This document shows positions 1-8,847 of a DNA stretch of 64,000 nucleotides, in pieces. The first letter of the stretch is position 1; the number at the start of each line of letters is the position of its first letter. Source of the DNA: Variovorax boronicumulans (GTDB taxonomy: Bacteria; Pseudomonadota; Gammaproteobacteria; Burkholderiales; Burkholderiaceae_C); assembly GCF_019352895.1 (NCBI RefSeq), contig NZ_JAAAFX010000009.1, forward strand, positions 638,764 through 702,763, in the 5' to 3' direction. Made by a program: the position numbers and the translations under genes. The notes below the pieces were generated by a model. That model had not been told where the DNA came from and did not search any database. It saw only the letters and a list, made by a program, of their open reading frames with translations.

Positions 1-2
1 CG

Positions 3-203
3 ACGCAGCTCGATCCGCTGCTGGTCGAGCTCGACGACCGGAAGCGCATCGAGGGCTACCGGAAATTCCACGTCTGGGCGGTGGAACAGGGCTATTCGTT
101 GCCGCTGGTACAGGGTGTCTCGACGGTGGCCTATGCGAAGGCCGAGGCCGCCTACAGGCCCTTCAAGAACGGCTGGATCCTGCCGTATTACTGGCAGGCC
201 TGA
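3..203 (+). CDS. C-terminal fragment of peptide-type ABC transporter solute-binding protein (cut by window edge)
   Basis: Only the last 66 residues are in the window; the gene starts to the left. The fragment resembles the C-terminus of the complete binding protein encoded at 6555-8078: both carry a KRIEG(Y/F)-type segment, a QGYS(L/I)PL motif and an aromatic end (YYW here, YSW there). This supports an SBP family 5 (dipeptide/nickel-type) periplasmic binding protein. It is followed at once by a strong terminator, so it ends its own operon. Its substrate cannot be read from this piece. It may be a paralogous binding protein for the transporter encoded at 1742-5607. Confidence 0.75.
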   Translation, partial: TQLDPLLVELDDRKRIEGYRKFHVWAVEQGYSLPLVQGVSTVAYAKAEAAYRPFKNGWILPYYWQA

Positions 204-222
204 CAGCCGACGCCGATCCTGC

Positions 223-257
223 AAAAGCCGCGGCACCGCAATGCCGCGGCTTTTTTT
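223..257 (+). terminator. Rho-independent terminator
   Basis: A 13-base stem (AAAAGCCGCGGCA against TGCCGCGGCTTTT) with a 6-base loop is followed by an unbroken T run. It sits 20 bases after the stop of the binding-protein fragment and separates it from the Rieske oxygenase operon. Confidence 0.9.
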
Positions 258-485
258 GCGTCTGTATTCAGGCGGTGGCGCGGTTCTCGCTATGGGTCGA
301 AACCGATGTCTCGCTGCACGCCGCTCTCGATCGCCCACGGCCCAAGATGGTGCGCACCCAGGCCATTGCCCGTGCGCCTGACGCCAAGACCCATTCGGGG
401 GCGACTCCTAAGATCATTGCATCCAAAAGCCTTTCTTTTCGGAAATTCCAATTCCTCCAAAAGAATTCATTCTGAAAGCGCAGCA
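258..485. promoter_or_regulatory. Leader region of the Rieske oxygenase operon
   Basis: These 228 bases between a terminator and the oxygenase start must hold the operon promoter. The last 70 bases are clearly AT-richer than the rest. They contain a small inverted repeat, AGAAT-TC-ATTCT at 462-473. I could not pick a convincing -35/-10 pair. Upstream in-frame codons exist (from 306), but that stretch does not look like protein and lacks family similarity, so I treat it as non-coding. Confidence 0.4.
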
Positions 486-1718
486 ATGACTTTTCATCCC
501 ACGGACCAATTCTTCGAAGAACTCGACAGCTCGGTCCTGTCCGTTCAAAAAGCGCGGGCATTGCCCCCGGTCTGCTATACCGATCGGAATTTCTACGAAT
601 TCGAGAAGGAAGCCGTTTTCAACCATGAATGGCTGTGCGTCGGCCGCGAATCGTGGGTGGCGAAGGCCGGCGACTATTTCACGACGAAGATCATCGGCGA
701 GCCGCTGGTGATCGCGCGCAACCGGCTGGGCGAGATCAAGGCCATGTCCTCGGTCTGCCAGCACCGCGCCATGCTGGTGGCCGAGGGCCACGGCAACGCC
801 AAGGCCTTCCTGTGCCCGTACCACCACTGGGCCTACTCGCTCGACGGCGAACTGATCGGTGCGCCGGCCATGGAGCAGACCGTGGGCTTCGACAAGAAGG
901 CCTTCTGCCTGCCGACGCTCCAGGTCGAGGTCTGGCAGGGCTTCGTGTTCGTGAACTTCGATCCGGCGGCCGCGCCGCTCGCGCCGCGCCTCGCGGAAGT
1001 GACCGAGGCGCTGGCGAACTTCGACTTGGCCAACCTCGATGGCCCGCGGCCTGACAAGCCGGCGCATTTCGCCTGGAACTGGAAGGTCATGTTCGAGAAC
1101 AACAACGACGGCTACCACGCCAACCGGCTGCACCACGGCCCGCTGCACGACTTCGTGCCGAGCGCGATGGCGAGCTTCCCGGAGCTGCCCGAGACCACCG
1201 CCGGCTACTACCGCTTCAACGGCACGCTGCACCAGGATGCGAGCTTCAACGCCACGCAGAAGGCGATCCTGCCGGTGTTCCCGAAGCTCACGCTCGAGGA
1301 GCGCAACCGCATGATGTTCGCCAACATCCCGCCCACGCTGTCGCTGGTGATGATGAGCGACATGGTGATCTACATGATCCTGCGCGCCGACGGCCCCGAG
1401 ACGCACGAGATGGACACCGGCCTGCTGTTCGCGCCCGGTGCCATGCAGGACCCGCTGTTCCAGCAGCGCATGGCGATGAACATGCACGCGGCCAACGAGA
1501 TCATCGCGCAGGACCTGCATGTCGACGAGCTGGTGCAGGTCGGCCTGCGCTCGCGCTTCGCGACCCGCGGTCGCTACTCCTGGCAGGAGCAGGCGCAGCG
1601 CGAGTTCAACAACTGGCTGGTGCCGCGCTACCAGTCGACCTGGAAGGCCGGCGGGAAGAAGGGCGTGCGCATTCCCATCCGACCCGTCGCCGACACGGCA
1701 GCGGCGCACAGTTGCTGA
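486..1718 (+). CDS. Rieske-type aromatic ring-hydroxylating/demethylating oxygenase, alpha subunit
   Basis: This 410-residue protein carries a Rieske [2Fe-2S] domain with C91-x-H93 and C110-x2-H113, then a catalytic domain with the mononuclear iron motif N205-x2-D208-x2-H211-x4-H216. This layout is that of the large subunit of Rieske non-heme iron oxygenases, which insert O2 into aromatic rings or remove O- or N-methyl groups. No beta-subunit gene is adjacent, so it may be a homomeric type. The VanB-type reductase at 11380-12402 is a likely electron donor (inference). The start at 486 is chosen because recognisable sequence begins there; an upstream in-frame extension looks non-coding. It leads an operon with a dipeptide-type ABC importer, which probably brings in its substrate. 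The substrate is unknown. Confidence 0.85.
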   Translation: MTFHPTDQFFEELDSSVLSVQKARALPPVCYTDRNFYEFEKEAVFNHEWLCVGRESWVAKAGDYFTTKIIGEPLVIARNRLGEIKAMSSVCQHRAMLVAEGHGNAKAFLCPYHHWAYSLDGELIGAPAMEQTVGFDKKAFCLPTLQVEVWQGFVFVNFDPAAAPLAPRLAEVTEALANFDLANLDGPRPDKPAHFAWNWKVMFENNNDGYHANRLHHGPLHDFVPSAMASFPELPETTAGYYRFNGTLHQDASFNATQKAILPVFPKLTLEERNRMMFANIPPTLSLVMMSDMVIYMILRADGPETHEMDTGLLFAPGAMQDPLFQQRMAMNMHAANEIIAQDLHVDELVQVGLRSRFATRGRYSWQEQAQREFNNWLVPRYQSTWKAGGKKGVRIPIRPVADTAAAHSC

Positions 1719-1741
1719 GCGCTACCGCGGAACGCCTCGCC

Positions 1742-2818
1742 ATGTCCACTTCCTCTGCGCTTCCCCGCCCGGTGCCGGCCGGTCGCCCGGGTGCCATTGC
1801 AGGCCGCGCCCTCGGTGCCCTGCCGACGCTGTGGCGCATCCTCTGGCGCATCCCGATGCTGCTGTTCCTCGCGGCGCTGGTATTCTTCGTGCTGCGCGTG
1901 CTGCCGGCCGACCCGATGGGCATGCTGCTGCCGCCCAGCGCCACGCCGGCCGACGTGCAGGCGCTGACCGCGGCGCTCGGCCTCGACAAGCCGATCCCGG
2001 TGCAGTTCGGCATCTGGCTGGGCCACGCGCTGCACGGCGACCTGGGCCGCACGATGCAGTCGGGGCTGGCGGTCACGCCGCTGATCCTCAAGGCGCTGCC
2101 CACCACGCTGCAGCTCATCGCCTGCGGCCTGCTGCTGGGCATGGTCTTCGGCATCGGCGGCGGGCTGCTGGCCTTTCGCTACCGCGGCACGCGCATCGAG
2201 CGCGCGGTCGAAGTGATCAACAGCATCTCGATCTCGGTGCCCGAGTTCCTCTGGGCGATCCTGCTGATCCTGGGCGTGGGTATCGGCCTGCAGTGGCTGC
2301 CCTTCCTCGGACAGCTCGATGCCGGCCTGAGGGTGCAGCCCGTCACAGGCTTCCTGCTGGTCGATGCGCTGGTGGCGGGCGACTTCGCGGCGCTGTGGAG
2401 CGCGATGAAGCACCTGGCCTTGCCCTCGATCGCGCTGTCCCTGGGCATCGCGCCGCCGCTGATGCGCATCCTGCACTCGAGCCTGCTCGACGCCTACACC
2501 GAGGACTACGTGGCCGCGGCGCGCCTGCGCGGCCTGAGCGAGAACCGCATCCTGATGCGGCACGCCTTGAAGAACGCGGCGCTGCCGACGGTCAGCATGC
2601 TGGGCATCCAGGCCAGCACGGTGATCGGCGGCACGCTGCTGATCGAGACCATCTTCGGCTTTCCCGGCATCGGCAGCCTGATGGTCAACGCCATCGGCGG
2701 CCACGACCTGCCGATGATCCAGGGGCTGGCGCTGACCTATGCCGTCGCCGTGCAGGCGGTGAACATGGTCACCGACGCGGTCCTGCTGCTGCTCAACCCC
2801 CGACTGCGAACGCCATGA
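1742..2818 (+). CDS. ABC transporter permease, dipeptide type (DppB-like)
   Basis: The 358-residue integral membrane protein has the features of a DppB/OppB permease: an N-terminal membrane anchor, a segment reading RVLPADPMG near residue 50, a large periplasmic loop, and a C-terminal EAA-type loop around the DYVAAARLRGLS motif that contacts the ATPase. The family pairs with a DppC-type permease to form the import channel for peptides, opines or other small amide-like molecules. ATG 1742 is preferred over TTG 1712, which would overlap the oxygenase gene. The stop overlaps the next start (ATGA), so the two permeases are translationally coupled. Confidence 0.88.
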   Translation: MSTSSALPRPVPAGRPGAIAGRALGALPTLWRILWRIPMLLFLAALVFFVLRVLPADPMGMLLPPSATPADVQALTAALGLDKPIPVQFGIWLGHALHGDLGRTMQSGLAVTPLILKALPTTLQLIACGLLLGMVFGIGGGLLAFRYRGTRIERAVEVINSISISVPEFLWAILLILGVGIGLQWLPFLGQLDAGLRVQPVTGFLLVDALVAGDFAALWSAMKHLALPSIALSLGIAPPLMRILHSSLLDAYTEDYVAAARLRGLSENRILMRHALKNAALPTVSMLGIQASTVIGGTLLIETIFGFPGIGSLMVNAIGGHDLPMIQGLALTYAVAVQAVNMVTDAVLLLLNPRLRTP

Positions 2819-3696
2819 GCACCTTGTCCCTCTCCGCGCCGGCGCCGCTGCGGCGCGTCCTCGGCGAACCTCGCGTCGTGATCGGCGCCGGCCTGTTGCT
2901 GCTGCTGATCGCGCTGGCGGTCTTCGCGCCCTGGCTCGCGCCGCACGGCCCCAACGAGCAGGACCTGCTCAGCACCTTGCTGCCGCCGGCCTGGGCCCCG
3001 GGCGGCGACCGGGCCTTTCCGCTGGGCACCGACGCGCTCGGCCAGTGCGTGCTGTCGCGGCTGATCTACAGCACCCGCGTCACCGTGATCATCGCGCTCA
3101 CCGCGCCGCTGGGCGCCGCGCTGCTGGGTTGCACGCTGGCGCTGGTCGCGGGCTACCGCGGCGGGCGCACCGAATGGGCGATCCTGCGCATGGTCGACCT
3201 GTGGATGTCCTTTCCCGCGATCGTGCTGGCGCTGGTGCTGATGGTGGCGCTGTCGCCGGGCCTGCTGAACGTGATCATCGCGATCATCCTGGTCGACTGG
3301 ACGCGCTTCTGCCGCGTGATCCGCGCCGACGTGGTGGTGCTGCGCCGCAAGGACTACGTGGCCGCCGCGCGCATCACCGGCGCATCGCACTGGCAGGTGG
3401 TGATGAAAGACATCGTGCCGGGCATCCTGCCCACGCTGATCTCGCTGATCAGCCTGGAGATGGGCATTTCGGTGGTGGCCGAGAGCATCCTGTCCTTCGT
3501 CGGCATGTCGGTCGAGCCCAACGTGCCGACCTGGGGCGTGATGATCGCCGACGGCCTGAAGAGCGTGTTCAGTTCGCCCTGGGGCCTGATCGCGCCGGTG
3601 CTGTGCACGGTGCTGACCGTGCTCGCCACCACCTGCCTCGGCGACGGCCTGCGCCGCACGACCGATCCCCGCCTGTTCAACCGTTCGGGGAGCTGA
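2815..3696 (+). CDS. ABC transporter permease, dipeptide type (DppC-like)
   Basis: The 293-residue membrane protein matches DppC/OppC permeases: a cytoplasmic N-terminus followed by a first helix, a PLGTDALGQ motif near residue 70 that is typical of this subunit, and the DYVAAARITGAS coupling loop. The start overlaps the stop of the DppB-like gene by four bases. It forms the second half of the channel and is followed three bases later by the fused ATPase gene. The substrate is unknown; the oxygenase and amidase nearby suggest an aromatic or amide compound rather than peptides, but that is inference. Confidence 0.88.
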   Translation: MSTLSLSAPAPLRRVLGEPRVVIGAGLLLLLIALAVFAPWLAPHGPNEQDLLSTLLPPAWAPGGDRAFPLGTDALGQCVLSRLIYSTRVTVIIALTAPLGAALLGCTLALVAGYRGGRTEWAILRMVDLWMSFPAIVLALVLMVALSPGLLNVIIAIILVDWTRFCRVIRADVVVLRRKDYVAAARITGASHWQVVMKDIVPGILPTLISLISLEMGISVVAESILSFVGMSVEPNVPTWGVMIADGLKSVFSSPWGLIAPVLCTVLTVLATTCLGDGLRRTTDPRLFNRSGS

Positions 3697-3699
3697 GCG

Positions 3700-5607
3700 A
3701 TGAGCCTTCCTGCCCATGCCATGCCCCTCGAGACCGCGGTGCCGCCGGTGCCGCCCGCACTGACCCGACCCGCCGGTGCCGTGCTGCTCGAGGCCCGCGG
3801 CCTGACCGTGTCCGCACCGGGCCGGCCCGAGCGGCTGCAGGTGCTACGCGACCTGAGCTTCACCTTGCGGGCCGGCGCCACGCTGGGCCTGGTCGGCGAG
3901 TCCGGCGCCGGCAAGAGCATGATCGGCCGGGTGCTCGCGCGACATCTGCCCGAGGGCTTCGCGGTCGACGCGGGCACGCTGTGCTTCGGCGACGACGACC
4001 TGCTCGGCATGCCGGCCGAGGACCACCGGCGCCTGCTCGGCGCGCGCATCGCCTTCATCCCGCAGGAGCCGATGACGGCGCTGAACCCGGTGCTCACCAT
4101 CGGCCAGCAGCTGCAGGAACACCTGCTGCGCCTGGGCATCGCCAAGGACGAGTGGCGCGAGCGCGCGACTGCGATGCTGGCCGAGGTGCGCATCCACCAG
4201 CCCGCGCAGGTGCTCGACAAGTACGCCTTCCAGCTCTCGGGCGGCATGTGCCAGCGCGTGATGATCGCGATGGCCTTCGCCGGCGATCCGCAGCTGGTGG
4301 TGTCCGACGAGGCCACCACCGCGCTCGATGCGAGCACGCAGGCGCACATCGTCACGCTGATCCGCGGGCTGCAGGAACGGCGCGGCACCGGCGTGGTCTT
4401 CGTGACGCACGACCTGGGCCTGGCTGCGCACGTGTGCGACGAACTGGTGGTGCTCTACGCGGGCGAGATGGCCGAGCGCGGCCCGGCCAAGCGGATCTTC
4501 ACGCGCTCGCTGCATCCCTACACGCAGGCGCTGCAGCGCGCCAACCCGCACCTCACCGGCCCGCGCCGGCTGCTGTTCTCGCTGCCGGGCCAGATGCCGG
4601 GCATCAGCGACTTTCCGTCGCTGAAAGGCTGCCGCTTCCAGCCGCGCTGCGCGGTCGCGACCGAGGCCTGCGCCACCAGCGTGCCGCCGATGCGCGAGGT
4701 GCTGCCCGGCCACCATGTACGCTGCGTGCACGGCGCCGCCGCGCCCGAGCCGCTGCTGGCGGCGGACGCGAGCGACGCGACCCTCTTCCAGGCGCCGCGC
4801 ATGAGCGAGTCGCCGTTCCTGCAGGTGCAGGGCTTGTCGAAGACCTACCGGCCGCGCGGCAGCTGGCTGCGTCGAGACACGCCGGTGCAGGCGGTGAAGG
4901 ACGTGCACCTCAGCATCGCGCCCGGCGAATTCGTCGGCATCGTGGGCGAGAGCGGCAGCGGCAAATCGAGCCTGGCCCGGCTGGTGATGGGGCTGGAGAG
5001 CGCGAGCGAAGGCACGATCCTGCTCAACGGCCGGGCCCTGGTCGCCAAGGCCGAGGACTGGGAGCGCCGCATCGCCTCGATCCAGATGATCTTCCAGGAC
5101 GCGCGCTCGGCCCTCAATCCGCGGCGCCGCGTGCAGAGCCTGGTCACCCAGTCGATGGAAAGCCGGCCCAACCTCCACAGCGACCGCGAAGCGCGCGCCC
5201 GCGAGCTGGTGGGCGACGTCGGCCTCGCGCCCGACATGCTGACGCGCTTTCCCTCCCAGATGTCGGGCGGCCAGCGGCAGCGCGTGAACATCGGCCGCGC
5301 ACTGTGCGACCTGCCACAGCTGCTGGTGGCCGACGAGATCGTCTCGGGGCTCGACGTGTCGGTGCAGGCGCAGATCCTCAACCTGCTGCTGCGCATCCGG
5401 CGCGAACACAAGATCTCGCTGTTGTTGATCTCGCACGACCTGGCGGTGGTGCGCTACCTCTGCAGCCGCGTGCTGGTGATGCACCAGGGCGTGGTGGTCG
5501 AGAGCGGCGAGACCGAGCGCGTGCTGGCCGACCCGCAGCACGACTACACCCGCAGCCTGCTGGCGGCCGTGCCGCCGCGCGACCTCGGCCAGCGCTGGCC
5601 GGCGTGA
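3700..5607 (+). CDS. Dipeptide-type ABC transporter ATPase, DppD-DppF fusion
   Basis: The 635-residue protein holds two complete nucleotide-binding domains. The first has Walker A GESGAGKS (about 66-73), signature LSGGM and Walker B ending in DEATTALD. The second starts near residue 368 with Walker A GESGSGKS (about 413-420), signature MSGGQRQR and a DEIVSGLD Walker B. An oligopeptide-transporter C-terminal region with spaced cysteines (GCRFQPRC) lies between the halves. Most systems encode these as separate DppD and DppF proteins, so this is a fused double ATPase, as seen in GsiA. It powers the permease pair just upstream. Confidence 0.9.
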   Translation: MSLPAHAMPLETAVPPVPPALTRPAGAVLLEARGLTVSAPGRPERLQVLRDLSFTLRAGATLGLVGESGAGKSMIGRVLARHLPEGFAVDAGTLCFGDDDLLGMPAEDHRRLLGARIAFIPQEPMTALNPVLTIGQQLQEHLLRLGIAKDEWRERATAMLAEVRIHQPAQVLDKYAFQLSGGMCQRVMIAMAFAGDPQLVVSDEATTALDASTQAHIVTLIRGLQERRGTGVVFVTHDLGLAAHVCDELVVLYAGEMAERGPAKRIFTRSLHPYTQALQRANPHLTGPRRLLFSLPGQMPGISDFPSLKGCRFQPRCAVATEACATSVPPMREVLPGHHVRCVHGAAAPEPLLAADASDATLFQAPRMSESPFLQVQGLSKTYRPRGSWLRRDTPVQAVKDVHLSIAPGEFVGIVGESGSGKSSLARLVMGLESASEGTILLNGRALVAKAEDWERRIASIQMIFQDARSALNPRRRVQSLVTQSMESRPNLHSDREARARELVGDVGLAPDMLTRFPSQMSGGQRQRVNIGRALCDLPQLLVADEIVSGLDVSVQAQILNLLLRIRREHKISLLLISHDLAVVRYLCSRVLVMHQGVVVESGETERVLADPQHDYTRSLLAAVPPRDLGQRWPA

Positions 5608-5710
5608 GGCCCGGGCCGGCGCCGCTTTCCCTCAAGTCGCCATGCGCGGCGATGCAAGAGGAATCGGGTGGCGCCGCCCAAGAATGAAGTCCTTCAGGAG
5701 TGATTTGTTC

Positions 5711-6523
5711 ATGCAATACGAGACGATCCAGGTGGCGCCCATGACGCTCACCATCGGCGCCGAGATCGGCGGCGTCGACCTCACGCAACCGCTGCACCCG
5801 CAGCAGGTGCACGAGATCCACGAGGCGCTGATGACGCACCAGGTGGTGTTCTTCCGCGACCAGAAGCTGGACTTCGAATCGCACCAGCGCTTCGCGCGCC
5901 ACTACGGCGACCTGGTGCTGCACACCGGCGGTTTCGGCGTGGAAGGCTATCCCTACGTGGTGCCGATCCATGGCGACGCGAACTCCAAGTCGGTGGCCGG
6001 CGAGAGCTGGCACTCCGACCTGAGCTGCAACGAGGAGCCGCCGATGGGCAGCATCCTGCACCTGCACATCGTGCCGCCGATCGGTGGCGACACCCTGTTC
6101 TCGAGCCAGTACGCGGCCTACGAGGCGCTGTCCGGGCGCATGAAGGCCTACCTCGAAGGCCTGACCGCCGTGCACGACGCCGAGCACATCTATCGCAAGT
6201 ACACCAGCGACCCGAGCAAGCGCTTTCCGGCCACCGCCCAGCCCATCGTGCGCACGCACCCGGTCACGAAGCGCAAGTGCCTGTTCGCCGATGCGCAGTA
6301 CACGACCCACATCGTGGGCCTCGACAAGCCCGAGAGCGATGCGGTCCTGCGCTTTCTTTTCGCGCACTGCCAGAACCCGAACTTCCAGGTGCGCTTCCGC
6401 TGGCAGCCGCATTCGGTCGCGTTCTGGGACAACCGCTGCGTCGAGCACCACGCGGTGTGGGACTACTACCCCCAGACCCGTTCGGGCCACCGCGTGACCA
6501 TCCAGGGCGACAAGCCCTTCTGA
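5711..6523 (+). CDS. TauD/TfdA-type Fe(II)/2-oxoglutarate-dependent dioxygenase
   Basis: The 270-residue protein has the TauD-family architecture: an N-terminal GAEIGGVDL segment, the iron-binding H101-x-D103 pair in GESWHSDLS, and the distal histidine H260 in a TRSGHRV motif near the C-terminus. Family members oxidise taurine, alkyl sulfates, aryloxyalkanoates and similar acids, coupling this to 2-oxoglutarate decarboxylation. ATG 5711 is chosen because AGGAG lies about ten bases before it; ATG 5684 in the same frame is possible. Its place between the importer and its binding protein suggests it works on the imported compound or its product. The exact substrate cannot be told. Confidence 0.85.
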   Translation: MQYETIQVAPMTLTIGAEIGGVDLTQPLHPQQVHEIHEALMTHQVVFFRDQKLDFESHQRFARHYGDLVLHTGGFGVEGYPYVVPIHGDANSKSVAGESWHSDLSCNEEPPMGSILHLHIVPPIGGDTLFSSQYAAYEALSGRMKAYLEGLTAVHDAEHIYRKYTSDPSKRFPATAQPIVRTHPVTKRKCLFADAQYTTHIVGLDKPESDAVLRFLFAHCQNPNFQVRFRWQPHSVAFWDNRCVEHHAVWDYYPQTRSGHRVTIQGDKPF

Positions 6524-6554
6524 ACCGACTTTCCTTCACGGAGCGCTTCTTCCC

Positions 6555-8078
6555 ATGACCCACCGCAGAGATTTCGTCACCAAGCTGCCGCTCGCGCTGT
6601 TCGGCGCGACGATGGCCACCACCTTCGGCACCGGTGCGTTCGCGCAGGACGCGCGCACCGTGACCGTCGCGTTCCCGATGGACATCCTGAGCTGGGACCC
6701 GGTGTCGCTCAATCCCACGCAGTCGGCCGTCATCAAGTGCGTGTATGACCAGCCGCTCGAGCTCGCGCCGGACCTCCAATTCGCGCCCAGCGTGGTGTCG
6801 GATTTCAAGTGGCTCAACAAGGACTGCACGCTGCTGGAATTGAACTTCCGCGACGGCGTGACCTTCCACAACGGCGACCGGCTCACGTCGGCCGATTTCA
6901 AGTTCTCCTTCCTCGACCGGCCGCGCGCGCAGAAGGCCTCATTGCTGGCGGGCGTGTGGTCGGCGATCGAATCGATCGACACGCCGACCCCGCTCAAGGC
7001 GGTGGTGAAGTTCAGCACGCCGATGGCGATCGCGCCGGTGATGTTCGCCGACATCCCGGCCTATATCCTGCCCAAGGCCTACTACGAGAAGGTGGGCAAA
7101 GACGGCTTCGAGGCCAGGCCGATCGGCTCGGGCCCGTACCGGCTGGTCGAGTACCAGCGCGACCAGCGCATCGTGCTCGAGGCCTACGAGGGCTACTGGC
7201 TCGGGCCGGCCAAGGTGAAGCGGCTGGTGTTCCAGGTGACCAAGGACCCGACCGCCCGCGCCGCCGCGATGCAGGCCGGCCAGGCCGACCTGACGATGAA
7301 CATCCCGGTGCGCGAGGCCGAACGCCTGGGCGCGCTGCCGGGCCTGTCGCCGCACCTGGACTCGACCACCGGCGTGATCTTCCTGCAGATGGCCAACAAG
7401 GGCATCCTCACCGACAGGAACGTGCGCCTGGCCTGCCATCATGCGATCGACAAGGCGGCGATCTCGAAGGCGCTGTTCGGCGGCCATGCGACCGCGGTCT
7501 CCATGCCCGCCGGGCCGGGCTTCCCGGCCTATGTGCCGGACTTCAGGATCGTCTTCGATCCCGAGAAGGCCAAGGCGCTGCTGGCGGCTTCGGGCTACAA
7601 CGCGGCCAACCCGGCCAAGCTCAATTTCTACACGAGCAAGGGCGTGTTCGCGAGCGACTTCGACACCGCGCGCGTGATCGCCCAGATGTGGCAGAAGGTC
7701 GGCATCGAGGTCAACCTGCAGGTGCTCGACAGCCCGGCGCTCTACGAGTACCAGCGCACCGGCAAGTTCGACGGCCCGGTGCTCAAGCCCTTCAATCCGG
7801 CCGCGGGCGACCCGGGCACCTATTCGGGCTACATGCTCGACCCGAAGATGAGCTTCTCGATCTGGAAGGGCGAGGACATCCCGCCCAGGCTGTATCCGCT
7901 GATGGGCGAGCCCGACTACGCCAAGCGCATCGAGGGCTTCAAGGCCTTCGACATGTGGCAGGTGGCGCAGGGCTATTCGATCCCGCTGTTCCTCGGCCTG
8001 AGCACCATCGTCGCCAAGAAGTCCCTGGGCTTCAAGCCGTACCGGAGCGGCATCCTGATTCCCTACAGCTGGGTCTGA
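6555..8078 (+). CDS. ABC transporter solute-binding protein, family 5 (dipeptide type)
   Basis: The 507-residue protein starts with a twin-arginine-like signal (HRRDFVTKL followed by a hydrophobic stretch and an AFAQ cleavage region near residue 30), so it is probably exported folded. The rest fits SBP family 5: a DILSWDPVS opening, a YDQPLEL segment and the ligand-domain signatures through to the YSW end. It is the periplasmic receptor for the DppB/DppC/ATPase genes at 1742-5607. Its C-terminus resembles the truncated protein at the left edge, so the locus probably carries two related receptors. Confidence 0.88.
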   Translation: MTHRRDFVTKLPLALFGATMATTFGTGAFAQDARTVTVAFPMDILSWDPVSLNPTQSAVIKCVYDQPLELAPDLQFAPSVVSDFKWLNKDCTLLELNFRDGVTFHNGDRLTSADFKFSFLDRPRAQKASLLAGVWSAIESIDTPTPLKAVVKFSTPMAIAPVMFADIPAYILPKAYYEKVGKDGFEARPIGSGPYRLVEYQRDQRIVLEAYEGYWLGPAKVKRLVFQVTKDPTARAAAMQAGQADLTMNIPVREAERLGALPGLSPHLDSTTGVIFLQMANKGILTDRNVRLACHHAIDKAAISKALFGGHATAVSMPAGPGFPAYVPDFRIVFDPEKAKALLAASGYNAANPAKLNFYTSKGVFASDFDTARVIAQMWQKVGIEVNLQVLDSPALYEYQRTGKFDGPVLKPFNPAAGDPGTYSGYMLDPKMSFSIWKGEDIPPRLYPLMGEPDYAKRIEGFKAFDMWQVAQGYSIPLFLGLSTIVAKKSLGFKPYRSGILIPYSWV

Positions 8079-8147
8079 GCCGTTTTTTTCCTCGCCGCAT
8101 CGCCGCGGCACCTTCCAACCCCCATCCTCTTTCTCAAGGACATCCAC

Positions 8148-8771
8148 ATGACACTCACCATCGTCGGTTACGGCAACGTCGGCTCCGGCCTCGCCAAGCA
8201 ATTCGTCAAGGCCGGCCACCGGGTGACGCTGACCGGCCGCTCGCTCGACAAGGTCCAGGCCGTGGCCGAATCGCTGGGCGCGCAGGCGCTGCCGCTCGAC
8301 CAGGCCGCGAAGAACGTCGAGGTGCTGGTGCTGGCCGTGCCCTACGACCAGGCGCCGGCTGCGCTCGCCGCGCTGGGCGACCTCAAGGGCAAGGTCATCG
8401 TCGACGTCTCGAACCCGCTGACGGCCGACTACATGGGCCTGACCGTGGGCTTCAGCACCTCGGCGGCCGAGGAGATCGCCAAGGCCGTGCCGACCGCGCA
8501 TGTGGTGAAGGCTTTCAACACCCTGTTCGCGCAGGTCATGCATCAAGGCGCGGGCTTCGGCGACGCCAAGGGCAGCGTGTTCTTCGCCGGCGACGAAGCC
8601 AAGGCCAAGGACACGGTCAAGGCGCTGATCGAGAGCATCGGTTTCGATGCAGTCGACGCGGGTGGCCTGAAGAATGCGCGCTACCTCGAGCCGGTGGCGG
8701 GCCTGAACATCTACTTCGGCTACGGCGCGGGGTTGGGCACGCAGATCGCGCCGGCCTGGCTCCAGCGCTGA
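8148..8771 (+). CDS. NADP-dependent oxidoreductase, F420-reductase-like (Npd/Fno fold)
   Basis: The 207-residue protein has an N-terminal Rossmann motif GYGNVGSG and the HVVKAFNTLF segment typical of NADPH:F420 oxidoreductase-like proteins. In bacteria that lack F420, such proteins use other electron carriers or act as general NADP(H) dehydrogenases, so the name gives fold rather than function. It lies about 70 bases after the binding-protein gene and before a terminator, as the last gene of the oxygenase/transporter operon. The start ATG 8148 is preceded by a purine-rich AAGGA. Confidence 0.75.
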   Translation: MTLTIVGYGNVGSGLAKQFVKAGHRVTLTGRSLDKVQAVAESLGAQALPLDQAAKNVEVLVLAVPYDQAPAALAALGDLKGKVIVDVSNPLTADYMGLTVGFSTSAAEEIAKAVPTAHVVKAFNTLFAQVMHQGAGFGDAKGSVFFAGDEAKAKDTVKALIESIGFDAVDAGGLKNARYLEPVAGLNIYFGYGAGLGTQIAPAWLQR

Positions 8772-8807
8772 GAGCAGGCGAAAACGGGCGCGAAGCCCTT
8801 CCCACCG

Positions 8808-8831
8808 ACCCGGCAGCCGCCGGGTTTTTTT
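8808..8831 (+). terminator. Rho-independent terminator between convergent genes
   Basis: ACCCGGC-AGCC-GCCGGGT forms a seven-base stem with a four-base loop, followed by seven T bases. It lies between the end of the oxygenase operon and the convergent AraC gene. Confidence 0.85.
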
Positions 8832-8847
8832 GCGCCAGGCCGCCGCT